Shown here piece by piece: positions 17,520 through 24,901 of a stretch of 64,000 nt of DNA. The position numbers were made by a program, and so were the translations under genes. The DNA comes from Maribacter zhoushanensis (GTDB taxonomy: Bacteria; Bacteroidota; Bacteroidia; Flavobacteriales; Flavobacteriaceae), in assembly GCF_029350975.1 (NCBI RefSeq), contig NZ_JARKMR010000002.1, positions 558,001-622,000 on the forward strand, read 5' to 3'. The notes under the pieces were generated by a model. The model searched no databases and was not told the DNA's origin. It saw only the letters and a program-made list of their open reading frames with translations. Positions within the stretch are counted from its first letter, which is position 1, and every line of letters starts with the position of its first letter.

Positions 17520-18239
17520 GTGGTAGACTTGAATGAGATTACTCCGATAGCTATTCCAGAGAAATTGCGGTTGGGGCATCAAATGGAATATGTATGTAAG
17601 CAGTTATTAGATGAAAGTGATGCATATGAGGTGTTATTACATAATATGCCAATTAGAGACGGAAAACAGACAATTGGAGAGATAGACTTTATAGTCAACG
17701 AAATAGCCACCAGAAAATTGATTCATGTTGAACTCACTTATAAGTTTTACTTGATTGACACCGCAATTGAAAACCCTATTCATCAATTAATCGGACCAAA
17801 TGTAAGTGATGCATTTTATAAAAAGCTAGAGAAAATTAAGAACAATCAATTTTCACTGATACATACCAAAATTGGTAGTGCTGCACTCTTAGATAAAGGA
17901 ATAGATGCTACACAAGTAAAACAACAAGTTTGTTATAAAGCGCAATTGTTTCAACCCTATAAAAACGCATCTTTAGATATATCACCAATAAACTCCCATT
18001 GCATTGTGGGTTACTGGCTAGGAATGGCGGAGTTCAATACTCCTGAATTTGTAGATTACAAGTTCTATATTCCTAACAAAAGTGAGTGGGTGTTTCATCC
18101 TTTTGAAGAAGTACTATGGGTTTCTCACGATGCTGTTATTGAAATAATTGAAGAAAGACTTGAAAACAACAGCTCTCCTATGGTTTGGATAAAGAAAAGC
18201 GATATTGAATTTGAAAAGTGTTTTGTGGTGTGGTGGTGA
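17520..18239 (+). CDS. DUF1853 family protein with displaced or unusual start
   Basis: A DUF1853 family protein: the conserved stretch GEIDFIVNEIATRKLIHVELTYKFYL and the following GPN...DAFYKKLEKI are typical. The family function is unknown; the Glu/Lys arrangement resembles a PD-(D/E)XK nuclease core, which is only inference. The first usable canonical codon is GTG at 17520. However, the frame stays open and protein-like upstream (from about 17442: QLKSFLATPPIWKGVQFGVRQFEFP), matching how DUF1853 proteins begin, and no ATG, GTG or TTG precedes that segment before the stop at 17304. An ATT codon at 17439 sits exactly before it. The true start is probably ATT or has been lost by repeat insertion. 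Confidence 0.75.
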   Translation: MVDLNEITPIAIPEKLRLGHQMEYVCKQLLDESDAYEVLLHNMPIRDGKQTIGEIDFIVNEIATRKLIHVELTYKFYLIDTAIENPIHQLIGPNVSDAFYKKLEKIKNNQFSLIHTKIGSAALLDKGIDATQVKQQVCYKAQLFQPYKNASLDISPINSHCIVGYWLGMAEFNTPEFVDYKFYIPNKSEWVFHPFEEVLWVSHDAVIEIIEERLENNSSPMVWIKKSDIEFEKCFVVWW

Positions 18240-18362
18240 ATTTAAAGATTAAAAAAAATCCTTAACTATTTGTTTATAACTGTTAAGAATTAGGTTTTAT
18301 ATTGAGTACGAATTAGATTACTTTTAAAATTGAGATATGTGTAATTGTGCACATAATCGTAC

Positions 18363-18372
18363 GTTGTATGCA
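18363..18372 (+). repeat. Left copy of inverted repeat bounding the HEPN-motif gene
   Basis: GTTGTATGCA, ending 13 bases before the ATG at 18386. Its reverse complement TGCATACAAC recurs one base after the stop codon of the gene (19239-19248). The pair brackets exactly one gene, like a cassette boundary. Confidence 0.5.
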
Positions 18373-18385
18373 ATTAAAATAAACT

Positions 18386-19237
18386 ATGGAAAAACCATTT
18401 GGCGATAGACTTAACGAAATGATTAATAATTCAAGGATTGTTTTATTTCTTCAAGGAGAAATGGCTCAATTAACATATATTTCATATGAAAAGTTTATTG
18501 AGTCCGTAAAAAGTGAGGAATCAGAAACAATACCAATTACTTATCCTGTTGGACTTCGACCGGACAATACTTTAATAAACCATACTCGGAATTATACTAA
18601 ACAAGAATTAATTGAACGCTATCAATTATTAGCTTTAGATAAGTTACCAATTGATGGTATTCTAAAATTGGTCACATTAATGGAAACTCTCTTAAATGAT
18701 ATTTTACGAAAAATATTGATAGAATACCCAAACAAAATACCTAACAAAAGAAAAATTGATGTTGAAAAGGCGCTTAATGCAAAATCGCTAGAGGAAATCA
18801 AATTATATATAGTTGATAGTATTCTGAATGATATAGCTTATAAATCACCAAAAGATTATGCTGATGAATTTAACAAATATGTCGGTGTCAATTTATTGGA
18901 AAACCCAATTTTTCATAAGTATATTGAACTAAAAGCCACAAGAGATATTCATATTCATAATAATGGAATAGCAAATGAAATATACCGAACTAAATCAGGT
19001 GTAATGGCTAGATTAAATACCGATGTATTTTTACCTGTTACGGTTCAATACTTTCTGCAATCTTATGAATGTTGTTTACAATTAAATGAACTTCTTGAAG
19101 CAGAATTAGATAAAATTTGGCCAAGTCAAGAATATAGGGAAAGTAAGATTAAAACATCATCGGCAACTGAAGAAAAAGAAAATGTTGTTGAAAAAGCAAT
19201 TGAGGAATCTAAAGAACAAAAAGAAACTGAAAAATAG
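18386..19237 (+). CDS. Hypothetical protein with HEPN-like RX4H motif
   Basis: A 283-residue protein without signal peptide or membrane segment. Residues 85-240 are helical. They contain RDIHIHNNG (R186 to H191), an exact RX4H arrangement with a polar residue after Arg, the motif of HEPN-domain ribonucleases. This is a pattern match by eye, not a domain search. The C-terminus (245-283) is a highly charged Glu/Lys tail. The gene is more AT-rich than its neighbours and stands alone between inverted repeats TGCATACAAC immediately before and after it. No nucleotidyltransferase or antitoxin partner is adjacent. Likely an accessory, mobile gene, possibly an abortive-infection or toxin-type RNase, but function is unproved. 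Confidence 0.65.
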   Translation: MEKPFGDRLNEMINNSRIVLFLQGEMAQLTYISYEKFIESVKSEESETIPITYPVGLRPDNTLINHTRNYTKQELIERYQLLALDKLPIDGILKLVTLMETLLNDILRKILIEYPNKIPNKRKIDVEKALNAKSLEEIKLYIVDSILNDIAYKSPKDYADEFNKYVGVNLLENPIFHKYIELKATRDIHIHNNGIANEIYRTKSGVMARLNTDVFLPVTVQYFLQSYECCLQLNELLEAELDKIWPSQEYRESKIKTSSATEEKENVVEKAIEESKEQKETEK

Positions 19238-19238
19238 C

Positions 19239-19248
19239 TGCATACAAC
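19239..19248 (-). repeat. Right copy of inverted repeat bounding the HEPN-motif gene
   Basis: TGCATACAAC, one base after the stop codon at 19235-19237, the exact reverse complement of 18363-18372. Confidence 0.5.
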
Positions 19249-19304
19249 AATTGCTATAATTGATTCAGGCTTTAAGCTAAGGTATGTGTTTATTTAGGTG
19301 TCCG

Positions 19305-19364
19305 CCAAAACTTTTTGATTTAGCTTTAAAAATGAAAAAATAAAAACAAAATAAAAAGTTTTGG
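19305..19364. repeat. 12-bp perfect inverted repeat, 36-base spacer
   Basis: CCAAAACTTTTT (19305-19316) and AAAAAGTTTTGG (19353-19364) are perfect reverse complements around an A-rich spacer. It lies in the 394-base gap between the HEPN-motif gene and the GH2 gene. It could be a weak terminator, a recombination site end, or part of the cassette's structured 3' end. The rest of the gap (to 19631) shows no gene. Confidence 0.5.
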
Positions 19365-19631
19365 TAAAGTGCTTAATCAAAAGTTAACTACTTTTCACTT
19401 AACGCTACTTACAAATCACTAAATTTTATACAACAACAGTAAAAATTTAAGCCACCTTAAAACCTGTATTTAGCTCTCTTTGTAGATCATGTTCTTTATC
19501 TAATAGATTAGTAAAAAATCTCAATTATTAGTAGGTAAAAGTTAAATTCAAATTTGTTTTTAAAAAACATTCCCCTGTTTTTAATTAAAACGGTAAATTT
19601 CGATTCTAACTCTAAAAACTCAGCTTATCCA

Positions 19632-21440
19632 ATGAAAAGCTTAAACAACATTACATTACTATTTTTTATTTTATTCAGTATTTCAATAACTGCACAAGAA
19701 ACTACATATGCAGATTTACTACAGAATATAGATGCTAGAGAAAAAACATCATTAAACGGTAAATGGGATATTATCGTGGATCCATTAGAAAACGGATTCT
19801 ATAATCATAGACTGCAAGAATATGATAAAGGATATTTTAAGAACGCCAAAATGCAATCACCATCAGACCTAATAGAATATAATTTTGACACCAGTCTACA
19901 ATTAGACGTTCCAGGAGATTGGAACACACAAATGGATAAATTGTACTATTATGAAGGTACGTTATGGTACAAGAAAGATTTCAACTTTACTCCTACTCCA
20001 AATCAAGAAAGCTTTTTATATTTTGAAGCCGTAAACTACGAAGCAATCGTTTATTTGAATGGCGAAAAAATAGGAAAACATGTTGGTGGCTACACTCCGT
20101 TTCAATTCAATGTCACCGATAAGCTTGTTGAAGGTAACAACTTTGTTGTAGTAAAAGTGGATAACAAACGTAAAAAAGAAAATGTACCAACCGTAAACCA
20201 AGATTGGTGGAACTACGGTGGTATTACAAGGTCTGTTCACTTAATAAATGTACCTAAAACGCATATTGATGATTATTCCCTTCAATTAGCAAAAGGCACT
20301 ACCAATACTATTAACGGATGGGTAACAGTAGCAAATGCCAATGATGGCGCAACTGTTAATGTAAAAATACCTGAGCTAAAGAAATCTACAAAAGCAACTG
20401 TAAAAGATGGCAAAGCATCTTTTACCATTAATGCAAAACCAAAATTATGGTCGCCAGATTCTCCTAAGTTATATGAAGTACTTGTAGAAACGACTACCGA
20501 AAAGCTTGTAGATCAAATAGGCTTTAGAACGGTAACCACAGACGGTTCTAAAATATTGATTAATGGAAAGGAAACCTTTCTCAAAGGTATCAGTATTCAT
20601 GAAGAAGCAGCATTTAAAACAGGTCGTGTAGTATCGGTCGAAGAATGTAAGGTGTTATTAAATTGGGCAAAAGAGTTGGGTTGTAATTTTTTACGTTTGG
20701 CACATTACCCACATAGCGAAGCAATGGTGAAAGAAGCTGAAAAAATGGGCTTTTTAATCTGGTCAGAAATTCCTGTGTATTGGACTATTCAGTTCGATAA
20801 TGAAGATACCTACGCCAATGCTGAAAATCAGCTTACGGAGATGATCTCTCGTGATAAAAATAGAGCATCTGTAGTATTATGGTCTATGGCAAACGAAACA
20901 CCAGAAAGTGAACCACGACTATCATTTATAGGTAATTTGGCAAAGAAAGCACGTCAGTTAGATAACACAAGGCTAATAACCGCTGCTTTAGATACACAAG
21001 GCAAAGGTGATGATGGTAATTTAATAGAAGATCCTTTAGGTGAAGTTGTTGATGTTATCGGTATTAATAATTACTGCGGTTGGTACTATGGCGATGTGGA
21101 TTCATGTAGTAGTATCAAATGGGCAAGTGCTTACAATAAACCAATGATCATGAGTGAAATTGGTGGAGGTGCTTTATACGGATTACATGGCGATGCTAAT
21201 GAAAGGTGGACCGAAGAATACCAAGATGCCTTATTTAAATCGAATATTGAGATGATGAAAAATATCGATTTTATGGCTGGTCTATCTCCTTGGATTCTAA
21301 TGGATTTCCGTTCCTCAAGGCGTCCACTACGTAGAATTCAAGATGATTTTAACCGAAAAGGATTAATCTCTGAACAAGGCATGAAAAAGAAAGCTTTTTT
21401 CACGTTACAAGAGTATTATCTAGATATGGATAAAAAATAA
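19632..21440 (+). CDS. Glycoside hydrolase family 2 enzyme (beta-glucuronidase/beta-galactosidase type), secreted
   Basis: A GH2 glycosidase of 602 residues from the ATG at 19632, preferred because it directly begins the signal peptide MKSLNNITLLFFILFSISITAQ; an upstream ATG at 19554 would put 26 unlikely residues before it. Domains: sugar-binding jelly roll (about 40-200, FEAVNYEAIVYLNGEKIGKHVGGYTPF), immunoglobulin-like (about 205-285), and TIM barrel (about 290-600). The acid/base Glu lies in WSMANETPE and the nucleophile Glu in MSEIGGGA. The set NETPE plus HYPHSE resembles beta-glucuronidase-like GH2, but the sugar specificity is open. No SusC/SusD pair is adjacent, so this is not a visible polysaccharide utilisation locus. 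Confidence 0.9.
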   Translation: MKSLNNITLLFFILFSISITAQETTYADLLQNIDAREKTSLNGKWDIIVDPLENGFYNHRLQEYDKGYFKNAKMQSPSDLIEYNFDTSLQLDVPGDWNTQMDKLYYYEGTLWYKKDFNFTPTPNQESFLYFEAVNYEAIVYLNGEKIGKHVGGYTPFQFNVTDKLVEGNNFVVVKVDNKRKKENVPTVNQDWWNYGGITRSVHLINVPKTHIDDYSLQLAKGTTNTINGWVTVANANDGATVNVKIPELKKSTKATVKDGKASFTINAKPKLWSPDSPKLYEVLVETTTEKLVDQIGFRTVTTDGSKILINGKETFLKGISIHEEAAFKTGRVVSVEECKVLLNWAKELGCNFLRLAHYPHSEAMVKEAEKMGFLIWSEIPVYWTIQFDNEDTYANAENQLTEMISRDKNRASVVLWSMANETPESEPRLSFIGNLAKKARQLDNTRLITAALDTQGKGDDGNLIEDPLGEVVDVIGINNYCGWYYGDVDSCSSIKWASAYNKPMIMSEIGGGALYGLHGDANERWTEEYQDALFKSNIEMMKNIDFMAGLSPWILMDFRSSRRPLRRIQDDFNRKGLISEQGMKKKAFFTLQEYYLDMDKK

Positions 21441-21463
21441 AGATTTTGAATCTTAAACAAATT

Positions 21464-21499
21464 AAAGCGATTGATTATTTAGTAGTAATCAATCGCTTT
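21464..21499. terminator. Bidirectional rho-independent terminator
   Basis: A 14-base perfect stem (21464-21477 / 21486-21499) with an 8-base loop, followed by T run on the plus strand and preceded by A run. It serves the convergent GH2 and VOC genes. Confidence 0.9.
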
Positions 21500-21518
21500 T
21501 TTTATTTTAAAAATAGTG

Positions 21519-22031
21519 TTATCCGGTATAAGCACCAGAAGAATACGTTAACTCATAACTGTGTGTATACACTTCAAACACAATACCAAAAGGATCTTCT
21601 ACATAACACATTTTATATGGTTTGTCTTTTGGGTAATACTCACGAATAGGCATTCTTTGTTTACCACCAAAAGCTACTATTTTAGCCACTAATTCTTCAA
21701 TATTTGGGTCTTGTATACAAAAGTGGAACAACCCAGTATTAAACGGGTTAAACTCCGGAGCTTCTTTTACTCCGTGAGGAAAAGAGAATAACTCTACTCC
21801 TATTCCATCAGAAGTAGACATATGGGCAATTTCAAATTCTTCCCAATCATCACCAAATACATCAATACACATTAAGCCGATAGCGGTTTCTTTCTCTTTC
21901 TTGATTTTAGACGGTTTCATAATAACATACCAGCCCATTACCTCTGCGTAAAATGCTACTGCTTTCTCTAAATCTGGAACCGTAATACCTATATGTGAAA
22001 ATGATTTTGGGTACTCTTTATTTGTATTCAT
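21519..22031 (-). CDS. VOC family (glyoxalase-like) protein
   Basis: A 170-residue vicinal-oxygen-chelate protein. Paired beta-alpha-beta-beta-beta modules are visible, starting SFSHIGITVPDLEKAVAFYAEVMGW (first metal ligand His) and ending YVEDPFGIVFEVYTHSYE (Glu ligand). Several His (FHFCIQ) could complete the metal site. Substrate unknown; lactoylglutathione lyase is only one possibility. It is divergent from an HxlR-type repressor gene with 116 bases between the starts, an arrangement common for small detoxification enzymes regulated by HxlR proteins. Confidence 0.87.
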   Translation of the reverse strand: MNTNKEYPKSFSHIGITVPDLEKAVAFYAEVMGWYVIMKPSKIKKEKETAIGLMCIDVFGDDWEEFEIAHMSTSDGIGVELFSFPHGVKEAPEFNPFNTGLFHFCIQDPNIEELVAKIVAFGGKQRMPIREYYPKDKPYKMCYVEDPFGIVFEVYTHSYELTYSSGAYTG

Positions 22032-22058
22032 AGTTTTAATTTTAATACAAAATAAATC

Positions 22059-22066
22059 TATATTTG
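22059..22066 (+). promoter_or_regulatory. Putative -7 box of the HxlR gene
   Basis: TATATTTG on the plus strand is an exact TAnnTTTG match, 81 bases upstream of the HxlR ATG. The -33 element is not clear. Confidence 0.3.
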
Positions 22067-22079
22067 CCTTATTGACAAT

Positions 22080-22113
22080 AACTTACCTAAAAGTACTATA
22101 GTTACCAAAAAGA
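22080..22113. promoter_or_regulatory. Possible HxlR operator
   Basis: Between the divergent VOC and HxlR genes lie the direct words CTTACCTAAAAG and GTTACCAAAAAG, with the 8-base palindrome ACTATAGT (22095-22102) between them. HxlR-family proteins usually bind symmetric sites in their own divergent promoter, so this is the natural candidate. It is read by eye only. Confidence 0.3.
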
Positions 22114-22147
22114 GTTAATTACTGATTAATAGTTAGTTATATTTCAT

Positions 22148-22468
22148 ATGAGTTCAAAAAATTATTGTCCATTAGACCATACCATGAATTTAATTGGTAC
22201 AAAATGGAAACCAATTGTACTTTTTCATCTTTTAGACGGTGCGCTACGATCAGGCGTACTTCAGAAAAAAGTACCAGGTATATCAAACAAAATGTTTACC
22301 CAAACCGTAAGAGAATTAGAAAAAGACGGATTAATAACTAGAGAGGTTTTTCCTGTAGTACCTCCAAAAGTAGAATATGCCTTAAGTAAGCGTGGCAAAT
22401 CGCTTAAAAATATTCTGTTGAGTTTAGATTCATGGGGAGCAAAAGACACCTCTAATAATCTAGTTTAA
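22148..22468 (+). CDS. HxlR-family transcriptional regulator
   Basis: A 106-residue winged-helix protein of the HxlR family. The signature N-terminus CPLDHTMNLIGTKWKPIVLFHL (with Cys7), the recognition helix VPGISNKMFTQTVRELEKDGLI, and the wing VPPKVEYALSKRGKSL are all present. Cys in the CPLD motif acts as a redox or electrophile sensor in several characterised members; whether this one does is inference. It is divergent from the VOC gene and probably controls it and itself. Confidence 0.92.
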   Translation: MSSKNYCPLDHTMNLIGTKWKPIVLFHLLDGALRSGVLQKKVPGISNKMFTQTVRELEKDGLITREVFPVVPPKVEYALSKRGKSLKNILLSLDSWGAKDTSNNLV

Positions 22469-22508
22469 AACTAATTAACTTATAGTTAACACAACAAAAT
22501 TTAGAATT

Positions 22509-22723
22509 ATGGGTTTTATTAAAAAAATATCGGTTTGATCAAAAACAAGAAACCTACTAAAGTCTATTCACAAGAAGTAATTGATACGCAGCATGTATTT
22601 ACTAAAGATGATACCGTTTATTTAAAGAACAGCGCTTCGTATGAAAGTAAAGATGATTGGTCTCCTATACAATTTAAGTGGGTTTCAGTAGATAAGTTTC
22701 AAGATAACTTAGAACTTGAATAA
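22509..22723 (+). pseudogene. Small gene apparently frameshifted in an A7 run
   Basis: The ATG at 22509 starts MGFIKKISV and hits a stop at 22536. One extra A in the seven-A run at 22521-22527 would join this start to the downstream frame (from 22535, reading LIKNKKPTKVYSQEVIDTQHV... to FQDNLELE), giving a continuous protein of about 70 residues. Without that, the downstream frame could only start at a TTG at 22535. So this is either a recently broken gene, a sequencing error, or slippage-dependent expression. No family was recognised. Confidence 0.45.
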
Positions 22724-22767
22724 CCCATTAAACCTATTTACATTTGAGTAACCTGTTACTCTCCTAT

Positions 22768-23178
22768 ATGTCTCATAAAATAATTGAAATAACTTCTCAG
22801 CAAACCTTACCAATTAGACATCAGGTAATGTGGCCCAATAAGCCTTTGGATTTTGTAAAGCTTATTAATGACGACAATGGTCTACATTACGGACTTGTAT
22901 TAAATAACGAAATAATTTCAGTGATATCTTTATTTATTGATGACGGAGAAATTCAATTTAGAAAGTTTGCTACACTAACAAATCACCAAGGAAAAGGGTA
23001 TGGCTCTCTTCTACTAAATGAGATCATACAAGTTGCCATTAAAAAATCTGCCTCTAAAATTTGGTGTAATGCCAGAGTAAGTAAATTGAAATATTATCAA
23101 AAATTCCAGATGATGCCCACGGACCACACGTTTGTGACAGGAGAAATAGATTATGTCATCATGGAACGATTATTTTAA
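22768..23178 (+). CDS. GNAT family N-acetyltransferase
   Basis: A 136-residue GNAT acetyltransferase from the ATG at 22768 (MSHKIIEITSQQ); a TTG 8 codons upstream is less likely. The acetyl-CoA binding loop is NHQGKGYGSLLLNEI, preceded by the beta-4 strand IQFRKFATL, and the C-terminal YYQKFQM matches the usual Tyr region. Length fits a minimal GNAT fold. Substrate unknown. It is downstream of the frameshifted small gene by about 45 bases. Confidence 0.87.
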   Translation: MSHKIIEITSQQTLPIRHQVMWPNKPLDFVKLINDDNGLHYGLVLNNEIISVISLFIDDGEIQFRKFATLTNHQGKGYGSLLLNEIIQVAIKKSASKIWCNARVSKLKYYQKFQMMPTDHTFVTGEIDYVIMERLF

Positions 23179-23329
23179 TACCCATTTCTGAAAATTTTAG
23201 ACTGTTTTTTAACTTATTGATAATAATATCAAGTATTTAAGATGCCAAGTAGTAATCTCCTGTAATACATTAAATATTATATTATTTTAGAACGACAGTT
23301 TTCTTATCCATAATATTTAAATAGCACTT

Positions 23330-24028
23330 ATGCAGATTTTTAGCACACTTATAAAAGCATTTTCAATTCTTTTACTTTTCAATTTAAGCTTATCTGCTCA
23401 AGAAAAACCCAACCAGATGAAAGCAATTAAAAAACAAGAAATTGCATTTTTGTTATTCGATAATTATGAAACCCTTGATGTTTTTGGACCCGCTGAAATA
23501 TTTGGAAGATTAACAGATTTATATACACTAAAATTCTATTCAATGGATGGTGGTATAGTTACCAATAGACACCAAGTACCAATCATGACAGAAAAGTTAG
23601 CAGATATTAATAAAGAGCCATTTGCCTTCTTGATTCCTGGCGGCTTAGGAACAAGAGTAGAAGTTGAAAATGATGAATTAATAACATCTATTAAAAATAT
23701 TAGTCTTTCAAGCTCATATGTAATGACCGTATGTACAGGAAGCGCACTTTTAGCAAAATCAGGACTTTTAGATAAAAGACAAGCCACCTCTAACAAACGT
23801 GCATTTGCATGGGTTGTTACCAATGGACCCGGTGTAAAATGGGACAAACAGGCTCGTTGGAAGGTAGACGAGAATTACTATACTTCTTCTGGTGTAAGTG
23901 CCGGCATGGATATGGCTTTAGGATTTTTAGCCGACCGACACGGTTTAGAATTCGCTAGAAATGTTGCCTGGGAAATAGAATACAACTGGGTAGAAGATAA
24001 AGATAATGATACCTTTACTGCAAAATGA
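23330..24028 (+). CDS. Secreted DJ-1/PfpI family protein
   Basis: A 232-residue class I glutamine amidotransferase-like protein with a signal peptide (MQIFSTLIKAFSILLLFNLSLSAQ). The DJ-1/PfpI core begins at KKQEIAFLLFDNYETLDVFGPAEIF. The nucleophile elbow reads VCTGSALLAKSGLLDKRQATSNKRAF, with Cys in CTGS and a strand after it. This is close to the isonitrile hydratase/AraC-associated subgroup (InhA-like). Export is unusual for this fold and suggests a periplasmic role. No partner gene is adjacent; the gene ends about 45 bases before convergent hisIE. Confidence 0.87.
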   Translation: MQIFSTLIKAFSILLLFNLSLSAQEKPNQMKAIKKQEIAFLLFDNYETLDVFGPAEIFGRLTDLYTLKFYSMDGGIVTNRHQVPIMTEKLADINKEPFAFLIPGGLGTRVEVENDELITSIKNISLSSSYVMTVCTGSALLAKSGLLDKRQATSNKRAFAWVVTNGPGVKWDKQARWKVDENYYTSSGVSAGMDMALGFLADRHGLEFARNVAWEIEYNWVEDKDNDTFTAK

Positions 24029-24073
24029 TAAACTACATCAATAGCAAGAACATATCATTATAACTTATATAAT

Positions 24074-24682
24074 CTACTTCTTTCTTTTCATTAATTCAGC
24101 CTCTATGTCTTTAAGCGTAAACCCTTTTGCTTGTAGAAGCATTAAATAATGAAAAAGTAGATCTGCACTCTCGTACAAGAACAATTCATCATTATCATCC
24201 ATAGCTTCAATAACGGTTTCAACGGCTTCCTCCCCTACTTTTTGAGCAACTTTATTGATGCCTTTCTTAAATAATGAAGCTACATATGATTTACTATCAT
24301 CTGCAGTTGTTCTACGTTCTTCAATAGTATTTTCTAATTCAGAGAAAAATCCAAAATTAGAATTATTTTTTTCACTCCAACACGTATCCGTGCCCGTATG
24401 GCAAGTAGGTCCCACAGGGTTTACAGAAATTAAAAGAGAATCGTTATCACAATCGTTTTTAATGGATACCAGGTTTAAGAAGTTGCCACTTTCTTCACCT
24501 TTAGTCCATAAGCGCTGTTTTGAGCGACTAAAAAAAGTAACCTTACCACTATCAGTAGTTTTCTTCAAAGCCTCAGCATTCATGTAGCCAAGCATTAATA
24601 CATTCTTAGTACGAGCATCTTGTATAATTGCTGGTACTAATCCGTCACTCATTTTATCCCAATTTGGTGTATTAAACTCCAT
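24074..24682 (-). CDS. hisIE: Bifunctional phosphoribosyl-AMP cyclohydrolase / phosphoribosyl-ATP pyrophosphatase
   Basis: A 202-residue fusion carrying histidine steps 2 and 3. The N-terminal HisI domain (1-110) has the metal-binding pattern FFSRSKQRLWTKGEESGN, DCDNDSLLI and GPTCHTGTDTCW. The C-terminal HisE domain (about 115-200) has the helical MazG-like fold with GEEAVETVIEAM and ESADLLFHYLMLL. It is the last gene of the his operon, 219 bases after hisF, with dispersed repeats in that gap. The downstream gene is convergent. Confidence 0.95.
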   Translation of the reverse strand: MEFNTPNWDKMSDGLVPAIIQDARTKNVLMLGYMNAEALKKTTDSGKVTFFSRSKQRLWTKGEESGNFLNLVSIKNDCDNDSLLISVNPVGPTCHTGTDTCWSEKNNSNFGFFSELENTIEERRTTADDSKSYVASLFKKGINKVAQKVGEEAVETVIEAMDDNDELFLYESADLLFHYLMLLQAKGFTLKDIEAELMKRKK

Positions 24683-24738
24683 ATGTATTGTATTCTAATT
24701 TTATTTTTATTCTATTTTAAACCTTCAATTTTAAAATC

Positions 24739-24761
24739 GGTCACTCAGCGTAGCCAAAGTG
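24739..24761 (+). repeat. Dispersed repeat, VTERSRS-type, copy 1 (diverged)
   Basis: GGTCACTCAGCGTAGCCAAAGTG between hisIE and hisF. It differs from the copy at 24826 at only two positions and is the inverse of the core at 17306. Confidence 0.65.
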
Positions 24762-24774
24762 AATATAGATGTTC

Positions 24775-24801
24775 CCAAGCCTTCGACTGCGCTCAAGATG
24801 A
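24775..24801 (+). repeat. Dispersed repeat, related TTCGACTGCGCTCA type
   Basis: CCAAGCCTTCGACTGCGCTC plus AAGATGAC. A related palindromic-repeat word commonly scattered in Bacteroidetes intergenic regions; it lies between the two GGTCACT copies. Confidence 0.55.
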
Positions 24802-24825
24802 CATTGTTTTTTATAATATTAATCA

Positions 24826-24848
24826 GGTCACTGAGCGTAGCCGAAGTG
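24826..24848 (+). repeat. Dispersed repeat, VTERSRS-type, copy 2
   Basis: GGTCACTGAGCGTAGCCGAAGTG, the inverse of the core at 17306-17327. A reading frame over this block translates to VTERSRS, a known hallmark of spurious gene calls in this group. Confidence 0.7.
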
Positions 24849-24901
24849 CGATAATCAAAACTGAACACTGCGACTGCCAACTGATAACCGAACACTGAAA
24901 A

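Noticed and set aside
18340-18376. Integron attC site
   Set aside because: The words do not fit the canonical RYYYAAC/GTTRRRY core sites; kept only as inverted repeats bounding a gene.
19632-21440. Polysaccharide utilisation locus around the GH2 gene
   Set aside because: No SusC/SusD pair, sulfatase or second glycosidase is adjacent in the window.
24683-24898. A 71-codon plus-strand frame between hisIE and hisF
   Set aside because: It translates the repeats (VTQRSQS, QAFDCAQDD, VTERSRS) and lies opposite the his operon direction; not a gene.
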